A stretch of DNA of 64,000 bases from Scatosoma sp045644545 (GTDB lineage Bacteria > Bacillota > Clostridia > Christensenellales > Borkfalkiaceae). Numbering within the stretch: the stretch's first letter is position 1; each line of letters starts with the position of its first letter. The translations under genes and the position numbers were made by a program. The notes beneath the pieces were generated by a model that did not search any database, was not told where the DNA came from, and worked only from the letters and a program-made list of their open reading frames with translations. The stretch is from the NCBI GenBank assembly GCA_045644545.1, contig JAZRHC010000010.1, positions 1-64,000 on the forward strand. The letters run 5' to 3'. Of this stretch, positions 32,656 through 41,210 are shown in pieces.

Positions 32656-33104
32656 TATTCTTCACCGCCTTCTGCCGTTTCGGCTTCCGCCGCTACGACT
32701 TCTTTCTTAACAAACTTGCACTTTACGGGAAGCTTGTGCGCCGCAAGACGCATAGCTTCTCTTGCAACTTCTTCGCTCACGCCCGACATTTCGAACATTA
32801 CGCGACCGGGTTTTACGACCGCTACCCAGTATTCTACCGCACCTTTACCGGAGCCCATACGGGTTTCCGCAGGTTTCTTCGTGATAGGCTTATGAGGGAA
32901 AATGTCGATCCAAACCTTACCGCCACGCTTGATAAATCTCGTCATTGCGATACGCGCAGCTTCGATTTGGTTGGACTTGATCCAGCCGAGCTCTTCGGAA
33001 ACGAGGCCGTATTCGCCGTACGCGATTACGTTACCCTTCGTCGCCTTACCTTTCATCGTGCCACGATGCTGTCTACGTCTTTTTACTCTCTTGGGAATTA
33101 ACAT
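32655..33104 (-). CDS. rplP: Ribosomal protein L16
   Basis: A 149-residue protein at the A-site finger. The start is set to MLIPKRVKRRRQHRG at 33104, one base into the rpsC stop (TAATG) and preceded by GGAGG; a longer reading into rpsC is not the family start. The C-terminus has a short acidic tail (AEAETAEGGEE) beyond the usual end. Confidence 0.97.
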   Translation of the reverse strand: MLIPKRVKRRRQHRGTMKGKATKGNVIAYGEYGLVSEELGWIKSNQIEAARIAMTRFIKRGGKVWIDIFPHKPITKKPAETRMGSGKGAVEYWVAVVKPGRVMFEMSGVSEEVAREAMRLAAHKLPVKCKFVKKEVVAAEAETAEGGEE

Positions 33105-33772
33105 TACTGTTCGCCTCCTTCTTTCGCGGGCTTTTTGGAAGCTTTGATCACTTCGCCTTTGTAGATCCAGCACTTAACGCCGATCATACCGAAGGTGGTG
33201 TGCGCTTCCGCGAAACCGTAGTCGATGTCCGCACGAAGCGTTTGAAGGGGAATAGAACCTTCGTGATATTGTTCGCTTCTTGCGATTTCAGCGCCGTCAA
33301 GACGTCCGCTGACCATCATTTTGATGCCCTTTACGCCCGCTCTCATAGAACGGCCGATCGCCTGCTTCATAGCGCGTCTGAACGACATACGCTTTTCGAG
33401 CTGAGCCGCAACGCCTTCCGCCACGAGCTGTGCGTCGCAATCGGGCTTTCTCACTTCCGTGATGTTGATGCTGATCGCTTTGCCGTTCGTGAGCTTCGCA
33501 AGATCCTTTTTAATGACCTCTACTTCGCTACCCGCTTTCCCGATAATAACGCCGGGACGAGCCGTGTAAACGGTTACGACGAGTCTTGCCGCCGCTCTTT
33601 CGATCAAGATCTTGCTGATCGCTGCTTGATAGTACTTCTTTTTAAGGAAAGTACGGATTACGTTGTCTTCTTTAAGGAATTTGGAGAATTCTTTTTTATC
33701 TGCATACCATTGGGTGTTCCAACCGTTGATAACGCCGACTCTCAAACCGTGAGGATTAACTTTTTGTCCCAT
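33104..33772 (-). CDS. rpsC: Ribosomal protein S3
   Basis: A 222-residue protein with an N-terminal KH domain (ARPGVIIGKAGSEVEVIKKD) and the C-terminal S3 domain (SGRLDGAEIARSEQYHEGSI). Length is normal. It is linked to rplP and rplV by one-base TAATG overlaps. Confidence 0.98.
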   Translation of the reverse strand: MGQKVNPHGLRVGVINGWNTQWYADKKEFSKFLKEDNVIRTFLKKKYYQAAISKILIERAAARLVVTVYTARPGVIIGKAGSEVEVIKKDLAKLTNGKAISINITEVRKPDCDAQLVAEGVAAQLEKRMSFRRAMKQAIGRSMRAGVKGIKMMVSGRLDGAEIARSEQYHEGSIPLQTLRADIDYGFAEAHTTFGMIGVKCWIYKGEVIKASKKPAKEGGEQ

Positions 33773-34173
33773 TATACTTCTCCTTCCAATTTCTTAACGT
33801 CCAAAATTACCGTGATGTGGCTCGTTCTCTTTAAGATCGCGTGCCCTCTGCCTTTGGATACGGGTTGCATTCTCTTGAGCATCTGACCGCCGTCTGCGAA
33901 GAATTCCGCTACGTACAGATCGTTCTTGTCCATACCCATATTGTCTTCGGCGTTTGCCGCCGCGGACATAAGAACTTTCTTGACTGCAAGCGCGCTGCCG
34001 TTTACGCTGTAATCGAGAATTGCTTTTGCTTCTTTATAATCCTTCCCGCGAATCAAAGCAAGAACCGTTCTTACTTTGTAAGGGGAAACTCTGATATACT
34101 TAGCGACTGCGTAAGGACGCTTGTCTTTGTTCTGAGCGATCCTTTCCGTTTTCTTTTTCATATTCGTTGCCAT
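33772..34173 (-). CDS. rplV: Ribosomal protein L22
   Basis: A 133-residue protein lining the exit tunnel. It has AVAKYIRVSPYKVRTVLALI and the tunnel-loop region FADGGQMLKRMQPVSKGRGH, where macrolide-related changes occur in other bacteria. A 20-residue basic leader is longer than usual. Confidence 0.98.
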   Translation of the reverse strand: MATNMKKKTERIAQNKDKRPYAVAKYIRVSPYKVRTVLALIRGKDYKEAKAILDYSVNGSALAVKKVLMSAAANAEDNMGMDKNDLYVAEFFADGGQMLKRMQPVSKGRGHAILKRTSHITVILDVKKLEGEV

Positions 34174-34185
34174 TCTCTTTTCTCC

Positions 34186-34464
34186 TTATTTACCCGGCGT
34201 AGTCGTTTTCGCGGTATGACCGTGGAAGGTTCTGGTGGGAGCAAACTCGCCGAGCTTGCAGCCGATCATATCTTCCGTTACGTATACGGGAACGTGCTTT
34301 CTTCCGTCGTACACCGCAATCGTATGACCTACGAAATCGGGGAAGATCGTGGACGCTCTCGACCAGGTCTTGATAACTTTCTTTTCGTTGGACTCGTTCA
34401 TCGCCTGAATTCTGCTGAAAAGCTTGGCTTCGACGTAAGGTCCTTTCTTTACGCTTCTTGACAT
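34186..34464 (-). CDS. rpsS: Ribosomal protein S19
   Basis: A 92-residue head protein. It has the canonical MSRSVKKGPYVEAKLFSRI and the TFHGHTAKTTTPGK end. Length is exact for the family. Confidence 0.98.
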   Translation of the reverse strand: MSRSVKKGPYVEAKLFSRIQAMNESNEKKVIKTWSRASTIFPDFVGHTIAVYDGRKHVPVYVTEDMIGCKLGEFAPTRTFHGHTAKTTTPGK

Positions 34465-34480
34465 TTTTCAATCCCTCCGA

Positions 34481-35308
34481 TTAGTTGATTCTCTTAATAA
34501 TGAACTTATTAGACGCATTCTTCTTCTTTCTCGTCTTGTAGCCGAGAGCAGGCTTGCCCCAAGGAGTCATAGGACCAGCGTGGCCTACGGGAGCTTTACC
34601 TTCACCACCGCCGTGAGGGTGGTCGACAGGGTTCATTACCGAACCTCTGACTTCGGGTCTTTGTCCGAGATATCTTGCCTTACCTGCTTTACCCAAGGAA
34701 ACGAGCTCGTGGTCTACGTTGCCGACCTGACCGATAGTCGCGCGGCATTTTAAGAGCACGTATCTCATTTCGCCGCTGGGCATACGAAGGGTCGCGTACT
34801 TTCCTTCCACAGCCATAATCTGTGCGGAGATACCCGCGCTTCTTGCGATTTGACCGCCTTTGCCGGGCGTGAGCTCCACGTTGTGTACCATCGTACCTAC
34901 GGGAATGTTTTCAAGAGGGAGGCAGTTGCCTACTTTGATATCCGCGTTTACGCCGCTCATTACCTTATCCCCTACGTTCAAACCTACGGGAGCAAGGATA
35001 TACGATTTCACGCCGTCTGCGTAGACGAGAAGAGCGATATGCGCGCTTCTGTTGGGATCGTATTGAATGCTCTTTACGGTTGCGGGGATACCATCCTTCA
35101 ATCTCTTGAAGTCGATAATACGGTATTTTCTGCGGTTGCCGCCGCCGATGTGTCTTGTCGTGATTCTGCCGAGATTGTTTCTACCGCCGCTCTTGCGTTG
35201 ATCGTGGAGCAGGGATCTCTCGGGCTTGTCACCCGTCAAATCGTCGTTGGTGAGAACCGTTACGAAACGGCGACCCGCCGACGTGGGTTTATACGATTTA
35301 ATAGCCAT
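34481..35308 (-). CDS. rplB: Ribosomal protein L2
   Basis: A 275-residue protein near the peptidyl transferase centre. It has GRNNLGRITTRHIGGGNRRK, the conserved MNPVDHPHGGGEG with the functionally important His, and a basic tail. Length is normal. Confidence 0.98.
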   Translation of the reverse strand: MAIKSYKPTSAGRRFVTVLTNDDLTGDKPERSLLHDQRKSGGRNNLGRITTRHIGGGNRRKYRIIDFKRLKDGIPATVKSIQYDPNRSAHIALLVYADGVKSYILAPVGLNVGDKVMSGVNADIKVGNCLPLENIPVGTMVHNVELTPGKGGQIARSAGISAQIMAVEGKYATLRMPSGEMRYVLLKCRATIGQVGNVDHELVSLGKAGKARYLGQRPEVRGSVMNPVDHPHGGGEGKAPVGHAGPMTPWGKPALGYKTRKKKNASNKFIIKRIN

Positions 35309-35326
35309 TTTCTTTGTTCCTCCTGA

Positions 35327-35617
35327 TTAAGCCAAAGCCTCAAAGAATTCGATGGACTTGCTATCTTCTTTTAACTGAACGATTGCCTTTTTATAGTCGG
35401 GGGTGTAGCCCTCGTGTCTGCCCATTCTTTTGAGTTTACCTTTGCAGTTTACGGTGTTCACGCTTTCAACCTTCACGCCGAATACCTTTTCGACTGCCTG
35501 TTTGATCTGGGTTTTATTCGCGTCCTTCTTAACGATAAACGTATATTTTTTCGTCGCGATTCCGTCGTAACCTTTTTCGGTAAGGACGGGCTTAATGATA
35601 ATATCTTCTGCAAACAT
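35327..35617 (-). CDS. rplW: Ribosomal protein L23
   Basis: A 96-residue protein at the tunnel exit, docking site for SRP and trigger factor. It has IIKPVLTEKGYDGIATKKYT and VEKVFGVKVESVNTVNCKGK. Its ATG shares one base with the rplD stop. Confidence 0.98.
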   Translation of the reverse strand: MFAEDIIIKPVLTEKGYDGIATKKYTFIVKKDANKTQIKQAVEKVFGVKVESVNTVNCKGKLKRMGRHEGYTPDYKKAIVQLKEDSKSIEFFEALA

Positions 35618-36240
35618 TACGCGTTAACCTCCTGGAATTTCTCCACCGCAGCCTTCGTCATAACGATCTTGTTGTTCGCTACGACTTCGTAGGTGCTGAG
35701 CTGCGCGAGGGGCAACGTTTCCAACTTGGGAAGGTTTGCCGCCGCGCGAATCACGTTGATATCGTCGTTATCCATTACCACGAGCGCCGTTTTGTTGAGT
35801 CCGAGCGCCTTTTGGAACGCCGCCATTTCCTTCGTTTTCGCTTGGGAAACTTTAAGCTCGTCCACTACGATAAATTCGCCGTCTGCCACTTTCTTGGAAA
35901 GCGCGGACAAAAGCGCCGCTTTCTTCGCCGTAGCGTTCATTTTCTTGGAGAAGTCGCGGGATTTGGGTGCGAACACGACGCCGCCTTTAATCCACTGAGG
36001 AGCGCGGATAGAGCCTTGACGGGCACGACCCGTGCCTTTTTGTCTCCAAGGTTTGATACCGCCGCCTCTTACTTCGCTTCTCGTGAGGGTGGATTTCGTA
36101 CCCTGTCTTTCGTTTGCAAGACGGGTAACGACTGCTTGATGGATCAAAGACTCTCTGTATTCTACGCCGAACACGTTATCGTTGAGTTCGATCTCGCCTA
36201 CTTCGGAGCCTTGCATATTATATACTTTAATAGCCGCCAT
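35617..36240 (-). CDS. rplD: Ribosomal protein L4
   Basis: A 207-residue protein with a tunnel-lining loop (GGGIKPWRQKGTGRARQGSI). The C-terminal MDNDDINVIRAAANLPKLET is conserved. In E. coli L4 represses the S10 operon; no L4-leader homology can be judged here. Confidence 0.98.
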   Translation of the reverse strand: MAAIKVYNMQGSEVGEIELNDNVFGVEYRESLIHQAVVTRLANERQGTKSTLTRSEVRGGGIKPWRQKGTGRARQGSIRAPQWIKGGVVFAPKSRDFSKKMNATAKKAALLSALSKKVADGEFIVVDELKVSQAKTKEMAAFQKALGLNKTALVVMDNDDINVIRAAANLPKLETLPLAQLSTYEVVANNKIVMTKAAVEKFQEVNA

Positions 36241-36255
36241 TGTCTTTCACTCTCC

Positions 36256-36891
36256 TTATTTGCTCTTGACGCTATCAAACACCGTTACGATGCTTCCCTT
36301 AGGTCCGGGAATAGCGCCTTTGATGAGAAGTACGTTTCTGTTAAGGTCAACCTTAACGACTTCGAGGTTCTGAATGGTTACGTTCTCCACACCGTACTGA
36401 CCTGCGAGGTGCTTATGCTTGAATACTCTCGAAGGGGAGCTGATGGGACCCATAGAACCGGGTTCTCTGTGTACGGGACCGGTACCGTGCGTCATCTTCA
36501 ATCTCTGTTGATTCCAGCGCTTGATTACGCCCGTGAAACCGTGACCTTTGGTTACGCCCGAAACGTCTACCTTATCGCCCGCCGCGAACACGTCTGCTTT
36601 GAGTTCGTCGCCAACCGAATACGTTTGCGTATTCGCAATTCTGATTTCCTTTAAAACCTTGTGGGGTTTTACGCCTGCTTTCTTGAACTGACCAAGTTCG
36701 GGTTTCGTCAAAGCCTTTTCGCTCGTTTCGATAAAGCCGAGCTTCAACGCGGCGTAGCCGTCGTTTTCAACCGTCTTTACCTGAACTACGGGGCAAGGAC
36801 CTGCTTCCACTACCGTTACGGGGATCATTTTCCCGTCTTCTGCAAAGAGTTGGGTCATTCCAACTTTGCGACCGATGATTGCTTTATTCAT
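36256..36891 (-). CDS. rplC: Ribosomal protein L3
   Basis: A 211-residue protein. It starts MNKAIIGRKVGMTQLFAEDG and holds the signature FTGVIKRWNQQRLKMTHGTG. Length is normal. A 72-base gap separates it from rpsJ. Confidence 0.98.
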   Translation of the reverse strand: MNKAIIGRKVGMTQLFAEDGKMIPVTVVEAGPCPVVQVKTVENDGYAALKLGFIETSEKALTKPELGQFKKAGVKPHKVLKEIRIANTQTYSVGDELKADVFAAGDKVDVSGVTKGHGFTGVIKRWNQQRLKMTHGTGPVHREPGSMGPISSPSRVFKHKHLAGQYGVENVTIQNLEVVKVDLNRNVLLIKGAIPGPKGSIVTVFDSVKSK

Positions 36892-36963
36892 TGATAAAGT
36901 TCACTCCTTAAAATTTTTTTTATTCTCGAATACCTTTAAAAGTATTTCTCGGCTGATTGAGGG

Positions 36964-37263
36964 TTAAAGCTTGATCTTGATATCCACGCCTGCGGGGAGG
37001 TGAATGGAATCGAGAAGCTTTGCGTTGGGGGAATAGATGTCGATAATTCTCTTATACGTTCTCATTTCGAACTGTTCGCGAGCGTCTTTATATTTGTGCG
37101 GGGAACGAAGAATCGTCACGATTTCTCTTTCCGTAGGAAGAGGAATAGGACCGGAGATCTTCGCGCCGCTCTTTTTCATCGTTTCAACGATGCGGCTTGC
37201 CGCTTCGTCAACGAGCTCGTGATCGTATGCTGCCAACTTGATTCTGATTTTCTGTACTGCCAT
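36964..37263 (-). CDS. rpsJ: Ribosomal protein S10 (NusE)
   Basis: A 99-residue head protein that also acts in antitermination with NusB. It has RIKLAAYDHELVDEAASRIV and IPLPTEREIVTILRSPHKYK. It is the first gene of the supercluster, behind a consensus promoter and a 235-base leader. AAAGGAG precedes the ATG. Confidence 0.98.
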   Translation of the reverse strand: MAVQKIRIKLAAYDHELVDEAASRIVETMKKSGAKISGPIPLPTEREIVTILRSPHKYKDAREQFEMRTYKRIIDIYSPNAKLLDSIHLPAGVDIKIKL

Positions 37264-37500
37264 TTGTGTTACTCCTTTCTGTTTATACTAACATTTTATT
37301 TCGCTGTATCAACCTATCCGTGTGTATCGAGATTTGCTCAAAATAAAAACACTCTTTGGCGAGCGTTCTCACGCAAAGCCCGGTTAGTCGCAGGAGTCAA
37401 GCCCCCACTTTTGTCAACGGAAATTATCTGCCGAAGCGGCTTTTTGCCTCGGATTTGCAGTAACTTCCCGCATCAACCCATACGCACATATTTACACAGC
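37264..37500 (-). other. Leader of the S10 operon
   Basis: About 235 untranslated bases without a credible gene. Small hairpins are visible (AAGCCGCTTCGGC near 37423-37436). A lone TTGACA (37412-37417) lacks a matching -10 box. No match to a known riboswitch was recognised. Confidence 0.45.
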
Positions 37501-37506
37501 CTATTA

Positions 37507-37535
37507 ATAATATCAAATCCGTAAAGTAATGTCAA
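37507..37535 (-). promoter_or_regulatory. Promoter of the S10-spc cluster
   Basis: On the minus strand, TTGACA (37530-37535), 17 bases, and TATTAT (37507-37512). Confidence 0.9.
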
Positions 37536-37656
37536 GCGTTTGAAACAAAAAAATGGAAATTTTTTAAAAATTTTTTTAGCAACCAAATTATTGACGAAAT
37601 TTTTCCTTTTTAAACCCGTCAAACGCAAATTTTACTTCCATAATTTAATATATATA

Positions 37657-37714
37657 CGCGTACGCACGGGCATACGCGTGAGATTCCCCTCCGTCAAACT
37701 CGACGAAGGGGACT
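37657..37714 (-). terminator. Hairpin pair after typA
   Basis: TCCCCTTCGTC/GACGGAGGGGA (about 37687-37711) lies just past the typA stop, and ACGCGTA/TACGCGT (about 37657-37680) follows. Neither is followed by a clear U-run, so termination may be weak or factor-dependent. Confidence 0.4.
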
Positions 37715-37718
37715 CAAT

Positions 37719-39545
37719 TTACTTATTTTTTTCTTTAAATCTTGCTTTCGCGCGGAGCTCGCTATCTAAAATCCGCTTTCTAATCCGCAAGGATTTGGGC
37801 GTTACCTCCAAAAGCTCGTCGTCCGCGATAAATTCCAAACATTCCTCCAAGCTCATTTTGCTGACGGGAACGAGGGTGAGCGCGTCGTCGCTGCTCGACG
37901 AACGGGTGTTCGTGAGGTGCTTGGTTTTGCAGACGTTCACGTTGATATCGTCGGCGAGGTTGGTATATCCCACCACCATTCCTTGATAAACGGGCGTGCC
38001 GGGCGTGATAAACAAATTGCCGCGCCCCTGCGCGTTAAACAAACCGTAGGTGACTGCTTCGCCCGTTTCAAACGCGACGAGCGAGCCCGTGCTGCGGCGT
38101 TGCATATCCCCTTTATACGGCTCGTATTCAAAGAAGATGGTATTCATTATCCCCTGCCCTTTGGTATCGGTCAAAAATTCGCTCTTGTAGCCGAACAAAC
38201 CGCGGGAAGGAACGGTAAATTCGAGGCGCATACGGTTGCCGATCGCCGTCATATGCACGAGCGTGCCTTTGCGGTTGCCCATCGCGGAGAACACGGCGCC
38301 CGTCATATCTTCGGGTACGTCCGCAACGAAGCGTTCGATAGGCTCGTGACGAACGCCGTCGATTTCCTTATATAATACTTTGGGCGTGGAAACTTGAAAT
38401 TCGTAGCCCTCGCGGCGCATCGTTTCGATCAAAATGGAAAGATGCATTTCCCCGCGCCCGCAAACGCGGAAGCTATCGGCGTATTCCGTATCGTTTACGC
38501 GAAGGGATACGTCGCGCAAAAGCTCTTTATACAATCTGTCGCGAAGCTGACGGGTCGTGACGAATTTTCCTTCCTTGCCCGCAAACGGGCTGTCGTTGAC
38601 GGAAAAAGTCATTTCCACGGTCGGCTCTTCGATTTGCACGAACTCGGCGGGCTCGACCTTGGAAGGCTCGCAAACGGTGTCGCCGATCGTCAAGCCGTCG
38701 ATTCCCGAGAACACGACGATATCCCCCGCCTTGGCTTCGGCGACGGGAACGCGTTCAAGTCCTTCGATCTGATAGAGATTGACGATCCTTTGATTGGTGC
38801 GGATTTTTGGCTCGTTAAAGTTGCAAACGGACACGGGCTCGTTGGCGCGAATGACTCCGCGTTCGATCCTGCCGACCCCGATTCTGCCGACGAATTCGTT
38901 ATAATCGATACACGACACGAGCAGCTGCCCCGCGCCCTCGGTATCCATTTCCATAGGCGGAATCGTTTCGAGAATGGTATCGAACAATGCGTTGAGGTTT
39001 GGCTCTTGTTTATCGGGCGTGCGCGAGGAAGTGCCCTGACGACCGCAACAATAGACGATCGGGCTTTCGAGTTGTTCGTCCGTCGCGTCCAAATCCATCA
39101 TTAAAAGCTGCATTTCCTCGACCACCTCGTCGATACGCGCGTCGGGTCTGTCCACTTTATTGATCACGATAATCAGCTTCAAGCCGAGCTGCAACGCCTT
39201 TTGCATTACGAAACGGGTCTGCGGCAACGGACCTTCCGCCGCGTCCACCAAAATAAGCGCGCCGTTCACCATTTTCAAAACGCGCTCGACCTCGCCCGAG
39301 AAATCGGCGTGGCCGGGAGTATCGACGATATTGATTTTCACGCCGTTATAATGCGCGGAAGTATTTTTCGCGAGAATGGTGATCCCCCTTTCCCGTTCCA
39401 AATCCCCTGAATCCATCACTCTGTCCTGCACCTGCTGATTATCGCGGAACACGCCGCCTTGCGCCAACATTTCGTTGACGAGGGTAGTTTTGCCGTGGTC
39501 TACGTGCGCGATAATCGCGACGTTTCTTAAATCCTCTCTGAGCAC
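37719..39545 (-). CDS. typA: Ribosome-associated GTPase TypA/BipA
   Basis: A 608-residue translational GTPase involved in 50S assembly and stress or cold adaptation. G1 is IAHVDHGKTT (13-22), G2 lies in ERERGITI, G3 is DTPGHADF and G4 is NKVD. Domain II and the BipA-specific C-terminal domain (GFKSEFLTDTKGQG-like, here GYKSEFLTDTKGQGIMN) follow. Length is normal. The start is GTG, with AAGGAG upstream. Monocistronic. Confidence 0.97.
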   Translation of the reverse strand: MLREDLRNVAIIAHVDHGKTTLVNEMLAQGGVFRDNQQVQDRVMDSGDLERERGITILAKNTSAHYNGVKINIVDTPGHADFSGEVERVLKMVNGALILVDAAEGPLPQTRFVMQKALQLGLKLIIVINKVDRPDARIDEVVEEMQLLMMDLDATDEQLESPIVYCCGRQGTSSRTPDKQEPNLNALFDTILETIPPMEMDTEGAGQLLVSCIDYNEFVGRIGVGRIERGVIRANEPVSVCNFNEPKIRTNQRIVNLYQIEGLERVPVAEAKAGDIVVFSGIDGLTIGDTVCEPSKVEPAEFVQIEEPTVEMTFSVNDSPFAGKEGKFVTTRQLRDRLYKELLRDVSLRVNDTEYADSFRVCGRGEMHLSILIETMRREGYEFQVSTPKVLYKEIDGVRHEPIERFVADVPEDMTGAVFSAMGNRKGTLVHMTAIGNRMRLEFTVPSRGLFGYKSEFLTDTKGQGIMNTIFFEYEPYKGDMQRRSTGSLVAFETGEAVTYGLFNAQGRGNLFITPGTPVYQGMVVGYTNLADDINVNVCKTKHLTNTRSSSSDDALTLVPVSKMSLEECLEFIADDELLEVTPKSLRIRKRILDSELRAKARFKEKNK

Positions 39546-39584
39546 TTTTTGCCTCTCCTTTCGTTTAAACTTTTTAACTTTACT

Positions 39585-39613
39585 ATTTTAATACTTTTTT
39601 CTGAAATTGACAA
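39585..39613 (-). promoter_or_regulatory. Promoter of typA
   Basis: On the minus strand, TTGTCA (39608-39613), 17 bases, and TAAAAT (39585-39590). Confidence 0.8.
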
Positions 39614-39655
39614 GAGAAAAAGAGCGGTTTGCAAAAATTTTTCCCTTTTTTATAA

Positions 39656-39692
39656 AAATTTCCGCAATCCTAAAAGCAGTTTGCGGAAATTT
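39656..39692 (-). terminator. Terminator of thyA-folA
   Basis: AAATTTCCGCAA (39656-39667) and TTGCGGAAATTT (39681-39692) form a perfect 12-bp stem. The leftward RNA continues with UUUUUAU. Confidence 0.8.
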
Positions 39693-39695
39693 CTT

Positions 39696-40196
39696 TTAAA
39701 GCTCTTGTTTTCGGTTGTTGATATACCTCGTAAAACGGATATTATAGCCGTTGTCCTCTATCCATTCGCCCTCGTCTACGCAGACGAAATCCTCGCGCTC
39801 GTCGAGGTTGGGAAAGAACACCTCCGCGCCGCCAACGGCGTCTACCTTGGTGATAAAAGCTTCGTCGCAATAGGGCAAAAGCGCTTTGTAAATCTCGCCG
39901 CCGCCCATCACGTAGATCTTTTCGTTTTCGCGCGCTTTGAGCTCCTTTTTCAGCGCCTCGAAATCGCGGACGATCACGCAGTCGTCGCGTACCTGCCCCC
40001 TCGTTAGCACGATATTTACCCTGTTTTTCAAGGGGTTGCCGTTGGGCAGAGAACGCAAGGTTTTTCCGCCCATTACGACGGTATTTCCCTTGGTCGTTTC
40101 GCGGAAAAATTTCATATCGAGCGGGAGCGAAAACATCATATCGTTGTTTTTTCCGATCCCCCATTCTTTGTCGGCGTGTACGATCGCGATAATCAT
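39696..40196 (-). CDS. folA: Dihydrofolate reductase
   Basis: A 166-residue enzyme regenerating tetrahydrofolate with NADPH. It has WGIGKNNDM near the N-terminus, NTVVMGGKTLRSLP (cofactor binding), and YVMGGGEIYKALLPYCDEAF. Length is normal. Its ATG overlaps the thyA stop as ATGA, the classic thyA-folA coupling, since ThyA produces the dihydrofolate this enzyme reduces. Confidence 0.97.
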   Translation of the reverse strand: MIIAIVHADKEWGIGKNNDMMFSLPLDMKFFRETTKGNTVVMGGKTLRSLPNGNPLKNRVNIVLTRGQVRDDCVIVRDFEALKKELKARENEKIYVMGGGEIYKALLPYCDEAFITKVDAVGGAEVFFPNLDEREDFVCVDEGEWIEDNGYNIRFTRYINNRKQEL

Positions 40197-41023
40197 ATTG
40201 CCACCGGAATCTTGGTTTCGAGTTTTTCGTATTCGTAGTCGACGAGCTTGAAGCTATCCACCGTGAAATCGTAGAAATCTTTTACGTTGGGATCGACGAT
40301 CAATTTCGGCGCGGCGTGGCGAGGCTTGGAAAGCACTTCTTTAACGAGCGGGATATGCCGATCGTAGATATGCGCGTCCGCGATCACGTGCACGAGCTCG
40401 CCCGCTTTAAGTCCCGAAACCTGCGCGAGCATAATCAAAAGCACCGCGTATTGCACGACGTTCCAGTTGTTCGCCGTGAGCATATCGTTGGAACGCTGAT
40501 TCAAAATCCCGTTCAAGGTATCCCCCGTCACGTTAAAGGTCATTGAATACGCGCAAGGATATAAATTCATTTCGTGCAGATCCTGAAAGTTATAGATATT
40601 CGTCATAATACGTCGCGAAGCGGGGTTGTGTTTCAAATCGTAGAGCACTCTGTCTACCTGATCGAACTCCCCTTCCTTGTATTGATGCTTCACGCCGAGC
40701 TGATAGCCGTACGCTTTCCCGATCGAGCCGTTTTCGTCTGCCCAACTGTCCCAGATATGAGAATTCAAGTCGTGGATATTGTTGCTCTTTTTCTGCCAAA
40801 TCCACAAAAGCTCGTCCACGCAGGATTTAAACGCCGTTCTGCGCATCGTGAGAATGGGGAATTCTTCCTGCAAGTTATACCGATTGACGATCCCGAACTT
40901 TTTCACCGTGTGCGCGGGCGTGCCGTCCTCCCAACGCGGACGGACGGAAAGATGGGTGTCCCAAAACCCGTTTTCGATAATGTCGGTCATATTCTTCGCG
41001 AAAATTTCGTCTGCTCTGCTCAT
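40193..41023 (-). CDS. thyA: Thymidylate synthase
   Basis: A 276-residue ThyA making dTMP from dUMP and methylene-tetrahydrofolate. The nucleophile is C157 in LYPCAYS, followed by NQRSNDMLTANNWNVVQYA and the dUMP-contacting HIYDRH. Most ThyA proteins have a His after the nucleophile (PCH); here it is Ala158, and the region around it is a divergent sub-family pattern. First gene of thyA-folA. Confidence 0.96.
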   Translation of the reverse strand: MSRADEIFAKNMTDIIENGFWDTHLSVRPRWEDGTPAHTVKKFGIVNRYNLQEEFPILTMRRTAFKSCVDELLWIWQKKSNNIHDLNSHIWDSWADENGSIGKAYGYQLGVKHQYKEGEFDQVDRVLYDLKHNPASRRIMTNIYNFQDLHEMNLYPCAYSMTFNVTGDTLNGILNQRSNDMLTANNWNVVQYAVLLIMLAQVSGLKAGELVHVIADAHIYDRHIPLVKEVLSKPRHAAPKLIVDPNVKDFYDFTVDSFKLVDYEYEKLETKIPVAI

Positions 41024-41053
41024 AGCCTACCGCCTTTAAATCGTATTTGCATC

Positions 41054-41082
41054 ATTGTACCATAATTTCCCGATTTCGTCAA
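41054..41082 (-). promoter_or_regulatory. Promoter of thyA-folA
   Basis: On the minus strand, TTGACG (41077-41082), 17 bases, and TACAAT (41054-41059), about 30 bases before the ATG. Confidence 0.85.
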
Positions 41083-41140
41083 GGGTTTGAAGGTTTTATC
41101 ACAAAAAACAAATCTTTTTTCGTTTCTTTTCTGTAAAAAG

Positions 41141-41169
41141 TTGACAAAAGCTCGAAAATAGGGTATTAT
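41141..41169 (+). promoter_or_regulatory. Promoter of pgk-tpiA-gpmI
   Basis: TTGACA (41141-41146), 17 bases, and TATTAT (41164-41169). It is divergent from the thyA promoter. Confidence 0.88.
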
Positions 41170-41210
41170 AATACCGTGCGAAAAATAAATTTAAGGAGCG
41201 TTCTCAATTT

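Noticed and set aside
37402..37417. Second promoter in the S10 leader
   Set aside because: TTGACA at 37412-37417 has no -10-like hexamer at 16-18 bases.
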